Positions 8,396 through 16,049 of a DNA stretch of 64,000 nucleotides are shown here, one piece after another. Position numbers and translations under genes: made by a program. How positions within the stretch are numbered: position 1 is the first letter of the stretch; each line of letters opens with the position of its first letter. The stretch is taken from assembly GCF_004353825.1 (NCBI RefSeq), contig NZ_SMNA01000015.1:1-64000 (forward strand), given 5' to 3'. The notes below the pieces were generated by a model that was not told the DNA's origin, made no database searches, and saw nothing but the letters and a program-made list of their open reading frames with translations. This DNA comes from Occultella glacieicola (lineage in GTDB: Bacteria > Actinomycetota > Actinomycetes > Actinomycetales > Beutenbergiaceae).

Positions 8396-9078
8396 TGGCC
8401 CGCATCGGTGTGATCACGTTCCCCGGCAGCCTCGACGACGGAGACGCGGCCCGGGCGGTGCGCCTGGTCGGAGCCGAGCCCGTGCGGCTGTGGCACGCGG
8501 ACGACTCCCTCGCCGAGGTTGACGCCGTCATCCTGCCCGGCGGCTTCTCCTACGGCGACTACCTGCGGGCCGGCGCGATCTCCCGGTTCGCGCCCGTCAT
8601 GGGGGCCCTCGTGGACGCCGCGAACGGCGGGCTGCCGGTCCTCGGGATCTGCAACGGGTTCCAGATCCTGTGCGAGTCCCACCTGCTCGCCGGCGCCATG
8701 ATCAAGAACGAGCGGCTCACGTTCGTGTGCAAGGACCAGACCCTGCGGGTGGACAACAACTCGACGGCCTGGACGAACGAGTTCGCAGCCGGCGAGGAGA
8801 TCGTCGTCCCGCTGAAGAACCAGGACGGGCAGTTCATCGCCGACGACGCCACCCTCGACGAGCTCGAGGGGGAGGGCCGGGTCGTGTTCCGGTACGTCGG
8901 CAACCCGAACGGCTCACGCCGGGACATCGCCGGCATCACGAACGCCCGCGGGAACGTGGTGGGCCTGATGCCGCACCCCGAGCACGCCGTCGAGGCCGGG
9001 TTCGGGCCCGAGGGTGCCGGGACCGACGGCCTGCGGTTCTTCAGTTCCGCGCTCGGCTCGCTGCTCGCGAGCAACTGA
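8395..9078 (+). CDS. purQ: FGAM synthase glutaminase subunit PurQ
   Basis: A 227-aa class-I glutamine amidotransferase that supplies ammonia to FGAM synthase. The nucleophile Cys lies in [11 protein letters not shown], with [15 protein letters not shown] before it and the catalytic His/Glu in [11 protein letters not shown] near the C-terminus. It starts at ATG 8395, overlapping the purS stop. purL is not in the window. Confidence 0.96.
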   Translation: MARIGVITFPGSLDDGDAARAVRLVGAEPVRLWHADDSLAEVDAVILPGGFSYGDYLRAGAISRFAPVMGALVDAANGGLPVLGICNGFQILCESHLLAGAMIKNERLTFVCKDQTLRVDNNSTAWTNEFAAGEEIVVPLKNQDGQFIADDATLDELEGEGRVVFRYVGNPNGSRRDIAGITNARGNVVGLMPHPEHAVEAGFGPEGAGTDGLRFFSSALGSLLASN

Positions 9079-9085
9079 CCCCCCG

Positions 9086-9544
9086 ATGACCGCTCCCGAA
9101 ATCCCGGCCGTGCAGATGTGGACCGACGGGGCCTGCAAGGGCAATCCTGGCGTGGGCGGATGGGGTGCCTGGATGCGCTTCGGCGAGCATGAACGCGAAC
9201 TGTTCGGTGGTGAGGAACTCACCACGAACAACAAGATGGAACTCACCGCCGTCATCGAGGGGCTGCGGGCCCTGAACCAGCCGTGCGAGGTGACCCTGCA
9301 CGTGGACTCCTCCTACGTGATGAACGGGATGAAGTCCTGGTTGGCAGGCTGGAAGAGGAACGGCTGGCGCACCGCGGACAAGAAGCCCGTCAAGAACGTG
9401 GAACTGTGGAAGTCCCTCGACGAGCAGGTGGCCCGGCACACGGTGCACTGGGTGTGGGTCAAGGGCCACTCCGGCGATCCGGGCAACGAGCGGGCCGACG
9501 CCCTCGCCAACCGTGGGGTGGACGCGGTGCGCGCCGCGGGCTGA
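9086..9544 (+). CDS. rnhA: Ribonuclease HI
   Basis: A 152-aa RNase H that cleaves the RNA strand of RNA-DNA hybrids. The four metal-binding acidic residues are in [30 protein letters not shown] and GNERADALA, and the basic-protrusion region [15 protein letters not shown] is present. The start ATG 9086 lies seven bases after the purQ stop. It is probably cotranscribed with the purine genes. Confidence 0.95.
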   Translation: MTAPEIPAVQMWTDGACKGNPGVGGWGAWMRFGEHERELFGGEELTTNNKMELTAVIEGLRALNQPCEVTLHVDSSYVMNGMKSWLAGWKRNGWRTADKKPVKNVELWKSLDEQVARHTVHWVWVKGHSGDPGNERADALANRGVDAVRAAG

Positions 9545-9631
9545 CTGCCCCGCACCAACGTCCCTCCAGCGTGCGAGACTGAGCGGCGCGGGCCGTCCCG
9601 CCTGGTCACCCGGTCACAGCACAGGAGCAGC

Positions 9632-10912
9632 ATGTCCCACCAGTCCGGAACGGACGTACTCGAGGTCAGCTCTCGGCCCTCCCTGCAGACCACGGCGCTC
9701 GTGCTCGGGGGGCTGACGATCGCTGCTGTCGGCCTGCACTTCGCGTCCAGCATCATCGCGCCCACGTTCTTCGCGCTCACGCTCATCGTGTCCGCCCGGC
9801 CCATGCAGATGTGGCTGACCAGGCACCGGGTCCACCCGATGGTGGCAGCGATCCTGGTGTTGCTGTTCCTGTACGTGATCCTGGTCGCGTTGGTGATCAT
9901 GCTGGCCATGTCGGTCGCCCGCCTCGTCACCGAACTGCCGGCCTACTCCTATCGGTTCCAGGCGATCTACGCCGACCTCATCGAGTGGCTGAGCCAGTTC
10001 GGGGTCGACGAGCAGACGCTCGAGGGGGTGCTCGGCGACTTCGACCTGAACCGGATCGTCGGGCTACTCGGCACCGTGCTCGAGGGGATGTCCTCCGCGG
10101 GCGGCCAGGCCGCCCTGCTGCTGGTCGTGATGTTCTTCCTGGCCATCGACTCGACCAACGTCGGGCGCAGGTTCGAACTGTCCGCGTCCAGGCGGCCCAA
10201 CCTCACTGCCGCCCTGACCGACTTCGTCACCGGCGTCCGCAAGTACTGGATCGTGGCCACGGTGTTCGGCCTCATCGTGGCCGTGCTGGACGTGATCGCG
10301 CTGTCGATCATCGGCGTACCGATGGTCCTGGTGTGGGGCGTGCTCGCGTTCGTGACCAACTACATACCGAACGTGGGGTTCGTCCTCGGCCTGATCCCGC
10401 CGGCACTGATCGCCCTGGTCGACGGCGGGGTGAGTCAGATGATCTGGGTGATCGTCACCTACTCGGTGCTCAACTTCACCGTGCAGACGATCATTCAGCC
10501 GAAGGTCACCGGCGACGCGGTCGGCCTGAGTCCGGTGGTCAGCTTCCTCAGCCTGACGTTCTGGACCCTGGTGGTCGGCCCGCTCGGCGCCATCCTCGCG
10601 GTCCCACTGACCCTGTTCGCCAAGGCGATCCTCGTGGACGCCCACCCCGAGTCCCGCTGGATCAGCGCGTATCTGGTCACCGACGCCGAGGCGCGAAAAC
10701 AGCTCGCCCGGTTCCGGGTGTCCAGCACCGACGACGTTCCGGCGGCCGACGAGGAGGCCGCGGCGGGGCCGGATCGGGCCGAGAGTGATCCCGTGCCGGT
10801 AGCCGCTGGGCCCGCGACCCCGCAGGGCGCGGCCGGGGCGGATGACGCAGCAGGGGCCGGCGAGTCCGGCGAGTCCGACGAGCCCGGAGACGGGGCGCGC
10901 CCGACGGCGTGA
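9632..10912 (+). CDS. AI-2E family (PerM-type) transporter
   Basis: A 426-aa membrane protein with ~7-8 helices. It has the amphipathic PAYSYRFQAIYADLIEWL region between helices 3 and 4 and the characteristic VTNYIPNVGFVLGLIPP motif, followed by QTIIQPKVTGDAVGLSP. Family members export small molecules or exchange ions. The name comes from E. coli TqsA, so an autoinducer-2 role should not be assumed. A ~70-residue acidic Ala/Glu/Asp tail is cytoplasmic and low complexity. The start is ATG 9632 with AGGAG eight bases upstream. Confidence 0.88.
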   Translation: MSHQSGTDVLEVSSRPSLQTTALVLGGLTIAAVGLHFASSIIAPTFFALTLIVSARPMQMWLTRHRVHPMVAAILVLLFLYVILVALVIMLAMSVARLVTELPAYSYRFQAIYADLIEWLSQFGVDEQTLEGVLGDFDLNRIVGLLGTVLEGMSSAGGQAALLLVVMFFLAIDSTNVGRRFELSASRRPNLTAALTDFVTGVRKYWIVATVFGLIVAVLDVIALSIIGVPMVLVWGVLAFVTNYIPNVGFVLGLIPPALIALVDGGVSQMIWVIVTYSVLNFTVQTIIQPKVTGDAVGLSPVVSFLSLTFWTLVVGPLGAILAVPLTLFAKAILVDAHPESRWISAYLVTDAEARKQLARFRVSSTDDVPAADEEAAAGPDRAESDPVPVAAGPATPQGAAGADDAAGAGESGESDEPGDGARPTA

Positions 10913-10939
10913 GCCAGGGTTCGTCGGGTCCGGCCGACG

Positions 10940-11629
10940 TCAGGCGGTCCGACGTGCCCGTAACACCACGTCGTCCACATGGCCGGCGCCGGCCCCGCTC
11001 GTCGGCACCAGGCGGGGGCGGATCTCCAGGGTCTCCACCTGCCAGCCGTCCCCGAGCGTCGCCGCGACCTCCTCCGGGCGGAGGAACTCGCTCGGGTCCG
11101 GTCCGCGCCATCCGGCGGGGAGGTCGCCCTCCGGACCGGCCTCCGGGTGTTGGCGGTGCTGGTGGTCGTGGCCGTGACCCTGGCCGTGGCCCGCGGCCGC
11201 CCGGTCCGCCGGTGCCGTCAGGTCGTGCGCGACCATGAGGAACAACCCACCTGGGGCGACGGCGTCGGTCAAGCCGCGTACCGCCGTCGGGCCCTGGCTG
11301 CGCAGCATCGGGAAGTACATGAGCGAGACCAGGTCGTACCCACCCGGCTCGGGCGGCGCGACGGTCAGGTCGCCGTGGACCCACTCGATCCGGTCGCCGT
11401 GCTCGGTGGTCACCGCAGCAGCGGCACGCTCGAGCGCGACGGGGGAGATGTCCGTCGCCGTCACCCGCCACCCGCGGGCGGCGAGCCAGAGCGCATCGCC
11501 GCCCTCACCCGAGCCCACATCCAGGGCGCGACCCGGCTCGAGGTCGGAGACCTCGATCGCCAGGGCGCCGTTGACCGCGCCGCTCCAGATCCGCTCGGCG
11601 TAGATCCCGTCCCACATCGCCTGGTCCAT
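10940..11629 (-). CDS. SAM-dependent methyltransferase with His-rich insertion
   Basis: A 229-aa class-I methyltransferase. Motif I is ALDVGSGEGGDALWLAARG, an acidic SAM-ribose contact follows in VTATDISPVALERA, and YDLVSLMYFPM is motif-IV-like. Residues ~160-178 form a His-rich loop (GHGQGHGHDHQHRQH) that is unusual for the fold and could bind metal. The start ATG 11629 has AAAGGAG seven bases upstream. The substrate is unknown; the architecture recalls TehB/thiopurine-type methyltransferases. It lies downstream of a metal-uptake operon read in the same direction. Confidence 0.8.
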   Translation of the reverse strand: MDQAMWDGIYAERIWSGAVNGALAIEVSDLEPGRALDVGSGEGGDALWLAARGWRVTATDISPVALERAAAAVTTEHGDRIEWVHGDLTVAPPEPGGYDLVSLMYFPMLRSQGPTAVRGLTDAVAPGGLFLMVAHDLTAPADRAAAGHGQGHGHDHQHRQHPEAGPEGDLPAGWRGPDPSEFLRPEEVAATLGDGWQVETLEIRPRLVPTSGAGAGHVDDVVLRARRTA

Positions 11630-11687
11630 CCGGGCTCCTTTCGTCGTCCCCAGACTGCGCCGGAGCCGACCGATCGACAAACTTTCG

Positions 11688-11702
11688 TTGCCGGAACGGC
11701 AA
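11688..11702 (-). terminator. Candidate terminator hairpin after the leftward wall-protein gene
   Basis: A perfect 6-bp inverted repeat, TTGCCG / CGGCAA, with a 3-base loop lies 36 bases beyond the stop at 11738. On the minus strand it is followed by CGAAAGTTTG, a weak T-containing tail. It may end the GNAT/wall-protein transcript before the methyltransferase gene. Confidence 0.4.
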
Positions 11703-11737
11703 GGGCCGACGGCGCAGCATCAGTGTCGCTCTGAGGG

Positions 11738-14700
11738 CTATCGGGTCGAGGACCATCGCCTCCGGCCGACCGCCAGCAGCGCCGCACCGGCGAGTGCCAG
11801 CACGAGCGCCACAGTGAGCGCTGCGGCGTGCACCGAGGAGCCGGTCGTTGCGAGTACGGGCGTCCCGTCGTCCGTCCCTGCGTCCCTGTCGCCCGTGTCG
11901 GCGCCGGTGCCACTGTCGGTGTCGTCGCCGGTGCTGCCACCCGTGCCGTCACCACCACCGGTGACGGTCAGTTCAGCCCACCCGATCAACGCGCCGTCGG
12001 ACGTGAACACTGCCAACCGGTGCTCCCCGGCCGTGGCGTCACTCGGGACCTGCACGGTGACGGATCCGGCCGCGGTGGCCCGCAGCCAGTCCCCACCGAG
12101 CAACGTCGGGCCGGAGAACAGCCACGCGGCGACCCACGCCTCGGCGTGTGCGTCGCCAAGACCGAGCCGAAGGAAGTCGCCGGGAGCCACGGAGGTGGCG
12201 TCGAGCGCGATGCCCCCTGCCGGCGTCTCGCCGAGATCGGCGGGGCTCCGGTCGCTCGGTGCCTCGGACGGCTTGCCCGACGGCGGCGGCTCCTCGCCTG
12301 ACTCCTCGACCTGGAGCGTGACGGGCGCCGACGGGCCGTAGGCCGGGGTCCCGTCGGGCTTGACCAGGGCGACGCTGAGCTCGGCGCCACCATGGGCGAG
12401 GGTCGCGGTGAACTCGTACGTCGCCGACGTTGCACCGTTGATCGGCGCAGGCGCCGTCGCTCCCGGCTCCTTCACGAACCACTGGAAGGCGTCGAGCACC
12501 GTGCCGTTCGCGACGGCAGCGGTCAGGCTGACCGCATCCCCCTCTGAGACGGTCGCGCTCCCATCGGCTACCACGTCCCCGGTCACGGTGACCACCTGGA
12601 TCGGCGCCGCACCGTGATCGTCGACCTCGATGGCGACCGGCTCGGCGACGAGCGTCTCAGTGCCACCGCTGAACGTCAGTGTCGCCCGGATCTGCACCCC
12701 GTCGAGCGCCTGTTCGGCCACGAGGACGTGGCTCAGACCTGACGCGTCGGGCAGTGCGCTCCACGCCTGCGAGCCCGGCCACAACCACTCCCAAGCGATG
12801 GTGTCGCCCCGGGCCAGGGCGGGGTCGGCCACCAGGGTCAGGTTGACGTCGCCGCCCTGGTGATAGTGACCGGCGAGACCCTCGAGGTAGAACAGCTGCG
12901 TGTCGGGGTCGATGTCCGAGACCGCCAGCGTCGCGTAGTGCCACCCGACGATCGAGTCGTAGGAGCTGCCGGCAGCAGGGCTGACCTCGAACGCCAACTG
13001 CCACCCGTCGTGGCTCGCCTCCAACGGCAGCTCCACCCTGAGGTTGTCCGGGCCGGGGCCTTCCTTGAGGGTGACACGATCCAGGGTGGAGGTTTCACTG
13101 TTCCACTTGATGAGCTGCCACAGGTAGGACGCACCCTCGAGCGCCGGGTAGACCTCGGCACTCAGGGACATCGTCTGACCGACACGGTAGACCGGCTGGA
13201 ACCCTTGGACGTTGACCTCGCGGGCCAGGATGCTCTTGGTGACGGACTCGCTCTGCGCCACGACGACGCCGTCGCGCAGGGTCTGCACGACCCACGACGG
13301 GCCGTTGAGAGCGTTCGTCGGATGCACGTGGAGCGTGGTCGCGTCGATCTGCGTGCTGATGTCGGCCGCCGAGTTCCAGGGCCCTGTCTCGAAGCGGTAG
13401 GCCAACCGCACCGTCTCGCCGGCAGTCGCTGGGCGATCGAGCGTGAAGGCGATCGGGTCCCCGAGGTAGGAGTCCCCTTCGAGGAACGAGCCACCGATCG
13501 GGTCGTCGTCGGAACCGACGACCAGCGGGACCCAGGCGGACCGGGTCACCACCGCCGAGTTCTCGCGGATCACCACGCTGACTTCGTAGTCGTCGTAGGA
13601 AGCATCGAGCGCAACCCTGAGGCGACCGGCGGCTTCCTGTCCGCCGCCGGTGATGACGTAGGCCGACTCGGCACCGACCGGGCGCCAGTGCCACTGGTAG
13701 ACCTGACCCTCGCCAAGCGTGTGCCCGACCACGCGAGCCTCGAGGTGATCGCCCACCCGGTAGGTCTCCTGGATCCCGGCGATGCCGAACCCGACTCCCG
13801 AGTCGTCCGTGACCGTGACGGTCAAGGGTTGCGACCTCGAGGTCCCGGCGTTGTTCGCGACCGCGGGAACGAAGACGGCGGTCAGGGAATGTCTGCCCAC
13901 CGCCGGCGCGCTCGTCGCGAAGACGGCGGAGCCCTCGACGACACTTTCGTGGCCGAGCACTGTGGTGCCGCTATGGAACTCGACATGGCCTTCGGTGTCA
14001 GCCGGTTCGATGGTGGCCGTGAGGGTCAGCGGGTCGCCGGTGGTGAGGTCGATAGTCGAGGCGGTGAGCGTCGTCGTCGTCGCGACGGCGCGGGGGGCGT
14101 CGCCGACCACGAAGGTGTACGAGGCCGAGGATGACTGTGCGACGCCGTTGATCGAGGCCGTGGCCTCGACCCCGAGCGTGTAGGTGCCGGCCTGCGTGAA
14201 TGCCCAGTTCGCGTGCTTGTGGGTCCAACCGATGTCGAAGCTACGGATCGCTGCGTCCTGGGACGACCACAGTCGCTCGATCGTGCCGATGCCGCCGCCG
14301 GCGAACACCTCCAACTCGCCGGGGCCCTCGATGGAGGTGAGCGTGAAGGTGGTCACGTCCGCATCGATCGTGCCGCGGTCGATCGACTCGGTGTTGAAGC
14401 CCGGCCAGAGCCTGTCGGCGCCCGGGTTGCTCTCCGGAGCCAGCCACACGTCCGTACCCGCGGGCGCGATGAAGCCGTAGTCGCCGGGCAGGACGACCCT
14501 GGCATCGTCCTCGAGGTGGAACCAGACCTCGTCCGGGTCCAGGCGGGTGCCGGTCGCGCCGGGCAGATCAGCCTTGGCCGCCAGGGTGAGCCTGCCCTCG
14601 TCGAGGAACGTGGCGGCGACGTCGGTGTGGACGCCGGAGACGACCTGGTACTCGCTGGGCTCAGGTGCGGGGCCTTCGGCAGCGGCGGCCGACGGCGCCG

Positions 14701-14779
14701 GGAGCAGTAGCGCGCTGAAGCCCACGGCGAGGGTAGTGGCCAGGGCAGCCTCCCGCCGACCCGGTGATCGTGCCGTCAC
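11738..14779 (-). CDS. LAxTG-anchored wall protein A, choice-of-anchor M (anchored-repeat) module plus Ig-like domains
   Basis: A 1013-aa secreted protein. The start GTG 14779 overlaps the upstream GNAT stop by four bases (GTGA), with AAAGGAAG upstream. A signal peptide (~1-33, cut near PSAAAA) is followed by one anchored-repeat module (~38-230) with HKHANWAFT at residues 187-195. Next come an Ig-like Big_3-type domain (~235-330), several further beta-sandwich repeats, and a domain near 850-925 (APGDFLRLGL to GWAELTV) that is also present in wall protein B. An acidic Gly/Asp/Thr linker precedes a sorting signal, LATTG at 976-980, a membrane helix and an Arg-rich tail. LAxTG suggests a class E sortase, which is not in the window. 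Likely role: metal or ligand capture at the wall for the importer encoded on the other strand. Confidence 0.85.
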   Translation of the reverse strand: MTARSPGRREAALATTLAVGFSALLLPAPSAAAAEGPAPEPSEYQVVSGVHTDVAATFLDEGRLTLAAKADLPGATGTRLDPDEVWFHLEDDARVVLPGDYGFIAPAGTDVWLAPESNPGADRLWPGFNTESIDRGTIDADVTTFTLTSIEGPGELEVFAGGGIGTIERLWSSQDAAIRSFDIGWTHKHANWAFTQAGTYTLGVEATASINGVAQSSSASYTFVVGDAPRAVATTTTLTASTIDLTTGDPLTLTATIEPADTEGHVEFHSGTTVLGHESVVEGSAVFATSAPAVGRHSLTAVFVPAVANNAGTSRSQPLTVTVTDDSGVGFGIAGIQETYRVGDHLEARVVGHTLGEGQVYQWHWRPVGAESAYVITGGGQEAAGRLRVALDASYDDYEVSVVIRENSAVVTRSAWVPLVVGSDDDPIGGSFLEGDSYLGDPIAFTLDRPATAGETVRLAYRFETGPWNSAADISTQIDATTLHVHPTNALNGPSWVVQTLRDGVVVAQSESVTKSILAREVNVQGFQPVYRVGQTMSLSAEVYPALEGASYLWQLIKWNSETSTLDRVTLKEGPGPDNLRVELPLEASHDGWQLAFEVSPAAGSSYDSIVGWHYATLAVSDIDPDTQLFYLEGLAGHYHQGGDVNLTLVADPALARGDTIAWEWLWPGSQAWSALPDASGLSHVLVAEQALDGVQIRATLTFSGGTETLVAEPVAIEVDDHGAAPIQVVTVTGDVVADGSATVSEGDAVSLTAAVANGTVLDAFQWFVKEPGATAPAPINGATSATYEFTATLAHGGAELSVALVKPDGTPAYGPSAPVTLQVEESGEEPPPSGKPSEAPSDRSPADLGETPAGGIALDATSVAPGDFLRLGLGDAHAEAWVAAWLFSGPTLLGGDWLRATAAGSVTVQVPSDATAGEHRLAVFTSDGALIGWAELTVTGGGDGTGGSTGDDTDSGTGADTGDRDAGTDDGTPVLATTGSSVHAAALTVALVLALAGAALLAVGRRRWSSTR

Positions 14780-15834
14780 GGTGAGTTCTTCCTTTCGGTC
14801 GTGCTGCGGAGGTTGGTGGGCGCATCGGTGAACAGCGTCAACGCCGGGGCGAAGCCGCGCCGCTGCCAGAACGGCGCCGAGAGTGCGTTGTCGGCCACGT
14901 AGTGGAGCCCGACGGCGTCCGGCGGGTCCGGGAGGTGGCGCGCCCACTCCAGGGCGTGAGCCATCAGCGCCGTTCCGGCGCCGGTCCCGCGGGCGGACGC
15001 GGTCACCGAGGTGAGTCCGAGGTAGGCATACCGGGCCGGGAGTAGGGCGGCGGAGGAGGATCCGGCGGGTGCCGTGAGCACCTGCGCGGTGGTGACGCCG
15101 ACCGGGTGGTCCCATTCGTCGACGGCGACGAACGCGCGCTCACGGTCCTCTCCCGCGCCGTGGTCGAGCCAGTTCCCGGCGATCCGCTCGACCGTGCGCC
15201 GGTCCTGGTCGGGGGCTACCCCGGACCCGGTGTTCGCCGCGTGGAAGGCATGCTCCTCCAGGCACAGCGGGACTACCGCGCCGAGGTCGGACGCCGTCGC
15301 TGCCCGCACGCGCGGGCCGGTGGCAGGTGCGTGGATCGGTGCGTCCAGCGGTCGCAGTGCGAACACGGTGTCCGGGCGGAAACCGAGCGAGCGCCACAGT
15401 CCGGCCGACCACCAGTCGCCGTCCAGGACCTGGATGTTCAGGCGACCGATCGAGGCCGCGTCCAGGTGTTCCCGGGCGGCGGCGAGTAGCGGCGGGAGAG
15501 ACTCGACGGCGGACCTCGGGTCGTGCGCGCACCACGTCGACAGCGGCACGTGTGCGTGCCGTGGCGCCATGTAGGTGTAGGCCTCGTCCCGTGGGGACAG
15601 TCGTGCGATGGCCCCGGCGAGCAGGGCCGTCACGGTCCCGCCGTCGTCGAGCGCGATGTAGGCGAACCGGTCGCCGTCGGTCAGATGAGGATCGAGCGCG
15701 GCGCGAGCGATGCCGGCGGGATCGCGTGGCGGGGAGGAGCCGGGGCCGGCGAGTGAGGCCCGGAGTCTCAGCGCGGTGGCGGCAAGGTCGATGGTGGCCT
15801 CGAGATGGCCGGGGCTCAGCGGAAGGTAACGCAC
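14776..15834 (-). CDS. GNAT-family acetyltransferase (two GNAT-like halves)
   Basis: A 352-aa protein if started at GTG 15834; ATG 15870 is in frame but would place a promoter-like box inside the gene. The C-terminal half has GNAT motif A (ARGTGAGTALM, residues ~281-291) preceded by YLGLTSVTAS, and a final FWQRRGFAPAL strand. The N-terminal half is a degenerate GNAT fold (LNIQVLDGDWWSAGLWRSLGFR), an arrangement like mycothiol synthase and other duplicated GNATs. The substrate is unknown. The gene heads the operon for wall protein A through a 4-base GTGA overlap. A TACGGT hexamer ends six bases before the GTG, so the transcript is probably leaderless and under the adjacent Zur-like box. Confidence 0.78.
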   Translation of the reverse strand: MRYLPLSPGHLEATIDLAATALRLRASLAGPGSSPPRDPAGIARAALDPHLTDGDRFAYIALDDGGTVTALLAGAIARLSPRDEAYTYMAPRHAHVPLSTWCAHDPRSAVESLPPLLAAAREHLDAASIGRLNIQVLDGDWWSAGLWRSLGFRPDTVFALRPLDAPIHAPATGPRVRAATASDLGAVVPLCLEEHAFHAANTGSGVAPDQDRRTVERIAGNWLDHGAGEDRERAFVAVDEWDHPVGVTTAQVLTAPAGSSSAALLPARYAYLGLTSVTASARGTGAGTALMAHALEWARHLPDPPDAVGLHYVADNALSAPFWQRRGFAPALTLFTDAPTNLRSTTERKNSP

Positions 15835-15840
15835 GCGCTC

Positions 15841-15870
15841 ACCGTAATGAGAACCAGTCGCAAATAGCAA
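15841..15870 (-). promoter_or_regulatory. Leftward promoter with Zur-like box 1
   Basis: On the minus strand TTGCTA (15870-15865) and TACGGT (15846-15841) are 18 bases apart and fit -35 and -10 elements. The 15-mer TGAGAACCAGTCGCA at 15848-15862 matches the actinobacterial Zur consensus (TGAAAATGATTTTCA) at nine positions and has symmetric ends TGnGA/TCnCA. Read leftward, it shares TTGCGAnnGnnTCTCATTA with box 2 at 15939-15953. Zur control is inference. Confidence 0.55.
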
Positions 15871-15905
15871 CCAGGAGGGCGCCGCGTTCAGGACCAGGAG
15901 GGCGC
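15870..15905. repeat. 13-bp direct repeat in the divergent regulatory region
   Basis: ACCAGGAGGGCGC occurs at 15870-15882 and at 15893-15905, 23 bases apart, midway between the two divergent promoters. It could be an extra protein-binding element or a small duplication. Confidence 0.6.
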
Positions 15906-15931
15906 TGAACTGCTCTCGCAGCGATCTTCAC

Positions 15932-15960
15932 GTGTTGTTGCGAACGACTCTCATTATAAT
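15932..15960 (+). promoter_or_regulatory. Rightward promoter with Zur-like box 2
   Basis: A perfect TATAAT -10 lies at 15955-15960 with GTGTTG 17 bases upstream at 15932-15937. Between them TGCGAACGACTCTCA (15939-15953) is the reverse-oriented partner of box 1, with the same relation to its -10 element. A repressor bound here would block the -35/-10 spacer. The first gene starts at 16050, leaving a leader of ~83 bases. Confidence 0.6.
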
Positions 15961-16049
15961 GTACGGTCGATCCGTCCCTGACGCCCCTCTCTGCGGGTGT
16001 CTGCCTCGCCGCGCGTCAGCGCCAGATCTGAAACCCAGGTGCACGTCCC

